A DNA stretch of 64,000 nt, from positions 1,736,001 through 1,800,000 of the forward strand of contig OZ345384.1 in the NCBI GenBank assembly GCA_977006965.1, written 5' to 3'. The stretch is from Phymatolithon calcareum (Eukaryota; Rhodophyta; Florideophyceae; Hapalidiales). Shown in pieces: positions 62,757 through 64,000 of this stretch. The position numbers and the translations under genes were made by a program. The stretch's first letter is position 1. Every line of letters starts with the position of its first letter. Under the pieces are notes generated by a model. That model worked only from the letters and a program-made list of their open reading frames with translations. It was not told where the DNA came from and searched no databases.

Positions 62757-64000
62757 ATGCAAAACCCATTTCCCACCGATAATAGGCGGCGGAACAATGC
62801 CCTCACCCTCCATCAAAAATCTGAGATTGTAAAAGAACGCAATCGACGAGCACACGAAGGCCTCTCAAAGTCGCAGAAAGCGTTGGCATCTTGGGCTCAA
62901 AAACAGTTTCGCCTGGATTCACCGCCGAGTCAGACCGTCATTTCGAGAATTCTATCCTCAAAATCTGCACTTCAAATTCCCCAGAACGGTCTCACGAAAA
63001 GATCGAGAACGGGGAAGCTTCCAGAGCTGGAAGTTGCACTTGCGGCCTGGGTCCGTGACCAGAATTCACGCAACGTGTGCGTGAACGGGGAATTAATTAA
63101 GCTACAAGGAAGACGCATTCTGGAAGGTATCAATGCAAAACTCAATGCACACAGCCAACTTACGTTCACCTTTTCCAACGGATGGCTGTATAACTTTCAA
63201 AAGAGGTGGGAGCTCAAAGTTTTTAAGCTTCATGGAGAAAGTAATGACGCTGATGATAGCGCCATTGCCGGCAGTCTGCCGGCTCTGCATGAGAATTTGA
63301 AGAACTAGAACATTAATGACATCTGGAATGCTGATGAGACAGGCCTAAACTACCGTCTTGCACCGTGCACAACAATTGCTAATGAACAAATGAGCGGCCG
63401 AAAGGAAGACAAGGTGCGCCTGACCTACCTCTGTTGCGCGAACGCTGATGGCACTGAAAAATTCCCGCTCATGGTAATTGGCAAGTCAAGGTGCCCACGC
63501 TGTTTTCGCAAAAAGACTGGACAAGAGCTTGGGTTTGACTATTGGAATAATAGCAAGGCTTGGATGCGGAGCGGAATATTCCGCTTGTGGCTGCAGCGGT
63601 TTGACAACTACATTAGCAGTACGCGCGACCGCAAGGCAATTCTACTGCTCGACATCTGCAGTGCGCATGGTACGCCTGAAACACTGTCTACGCTCCGAAA
63701 TGTCGAAGTTGCATTTCTTCCCGCCAACACTACCTCCAAACGGCAGCCCATGGACGCCGGGATAATTGCAGCCTTCAAGAAAAGGTACCGAAAGATGCAA
63801 TACAATCGGGCGCTCGACTTAATCGACGCAGAAATTAACAACATCTACAGCATTGACCAGTTGACCGCAATGCGCTGGACGGACAAAATATGGGAAGATC
63901 TCCCCGGAAAGATCATCTTCAACTGATGGAAAGTAACAAAACTTCTAGATGAAAAGTTGAGCGCGGAGAATCGGGAGTTGGCAATTGTTGACGACACAAC
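62757..64000 (+). pseudogene. Pogo/Tigger-like transposase (CENP-B/jerky type), two in-frame stops, runs off the window
   Basis: These transposases have CENP-B-type DNA-binding domains and a DDD/DDE core. From ATG 62757: LTLHQKSEIVKERNRRAHEG (first HTH), then SGKLPELEVALAAWVRDQ-type text of the second CENP-B HTH with NGWLYNFQKRWELKVFKLHG. A TAG at 63306-63308 interrupts before NINDIWNADETGLNYR (first Asp). The core continues with KVRLTYLCCANADGTEKFPL, AILLLDICSAHGT (second Asp; the usual LDNCSAH has become LDICSAH) and VAFLPANTTSKRQPMDAGII (third Asp). A TGA at 63924-63926 sits where relatives have Cys before Trp (N-C-W), and the frame stays open to the window end. The same frame runs throughout, so only two nonsense changes are seen. 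Confidence 0.85.

Larger units (their letters stand above)
54190..64000 (+). mobile_element. Pogo/Tigger-type DNA transposon, right end outside the window, with nested insertions
   Basis: The left end CAGTCAGACCTCAATACTG follows a TA at 54188-54189. Copy A reads CACATACTGTATTC across the same point without the insertion. After removing the nested elements (54455-62665), the 5' region is only about 350 bp and leads directly to a pogo-type transposase at 62757. This fits the usual layout of such elements. The right terminal repeat would lie beyond base 64000. Confidence 0.7.

Noticed and set aside
1-64000. Alternative genetic code with TGA as Trp
   Set aside because: Several in-frame TGAs sit at Trp or Cys positions, but intact-looking genes (for example the GT28 gene at 27732) end in TGA, and TAG and TAA stops and frameshifts interrupt the same pseudogenes.
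1-64000. CRISPR arrays, operons, Shine-Dalgarno sites
   Set aside because: None seen; gene structure, intron, LTR elements and TATA/AATAAA signals are eukaryotic.

Overview
This window is nuclear DNA from a plastid-bearing eukaryote. My best guess is a florideophyte red alga of the Chondrus crispus type. That is an inference from three things: compact, apparently intronless host genes; a galactolipid (MGDG) synthase-like GT28 enzyme next to a bifunctional-type PFK-2/FBPase-2; and very dense transposable elements around an expanded NB-ARC/WD40 gene family. Only a handful of genes look intact. Most of the sequence is mobile-element DNA and gene remnants.

Layout. 1-3.2 kb: an OTU-type cysteine protease gene with one in-frame stop, head-to-head with an unrecognised basic protein, then a RING protein lacking one zinc ligand. 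3.2-18 kb: decayed DNA transposons, namely a MULE with SWIM finger (about 5.9-7.1 kb), a PIF/Harbinger transposase keeping a 72-nt intron (11.8-12.8 kb), a TIR- and TSD-bounded MULE derivative (13.1-14.4 kb) and a two-gene Harbinger-type unit (14.6-17.9 kb). 18-19.9 kb: a tyrosine-recombinase (Crypton-like) ORF between inverted repeats and hairpins. 20-23.4 kb: a broken NB-ARC/WD40 paralogue whose middle is replaced by copia-type gag. 25.5-29.1 kb: the convergent host pair PFKFB and MGDG synthase-like. 31.1-35.5 kb and 49.0-54.2 kb: two direct copies of one segmental duplication. They carry a STRAP-like fragment and a decayed membrane-protein gene, and serve as each other's empty site for a MITE, a solo LTR and a pogo element. 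35.5-42.0 kb: a young Ty3/gypsy element with an extra zinc-finger ORF, just upstream of the intact 1364-residue NB-ARC/WD40 gene (42.2-46.3 kb). 54.2 kb to the end: nested transposons, with a second young Ty3/gypsy element inside a CAGTACAGTAG-ended element inside a pogo element.

How it fits together. The two metabolic genes are ordinary host genes: fructose-2,6-bisphosphate control and plastid-type galactolipid synthesis. The NB-ARC/WD40 pair looks like a fast-evolving STAND receptor family in which one member is intact and the other was destroyed by duplication and insertion. The duplicated segments give a relative order of events: duplication, then separate decay of the copies, then insertion of MITE, solo LTR, pogo element and nested LTR element. 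Many remnants are single-nonsense pseudogenes, often with TGA or TAG where the family has tryptophan.
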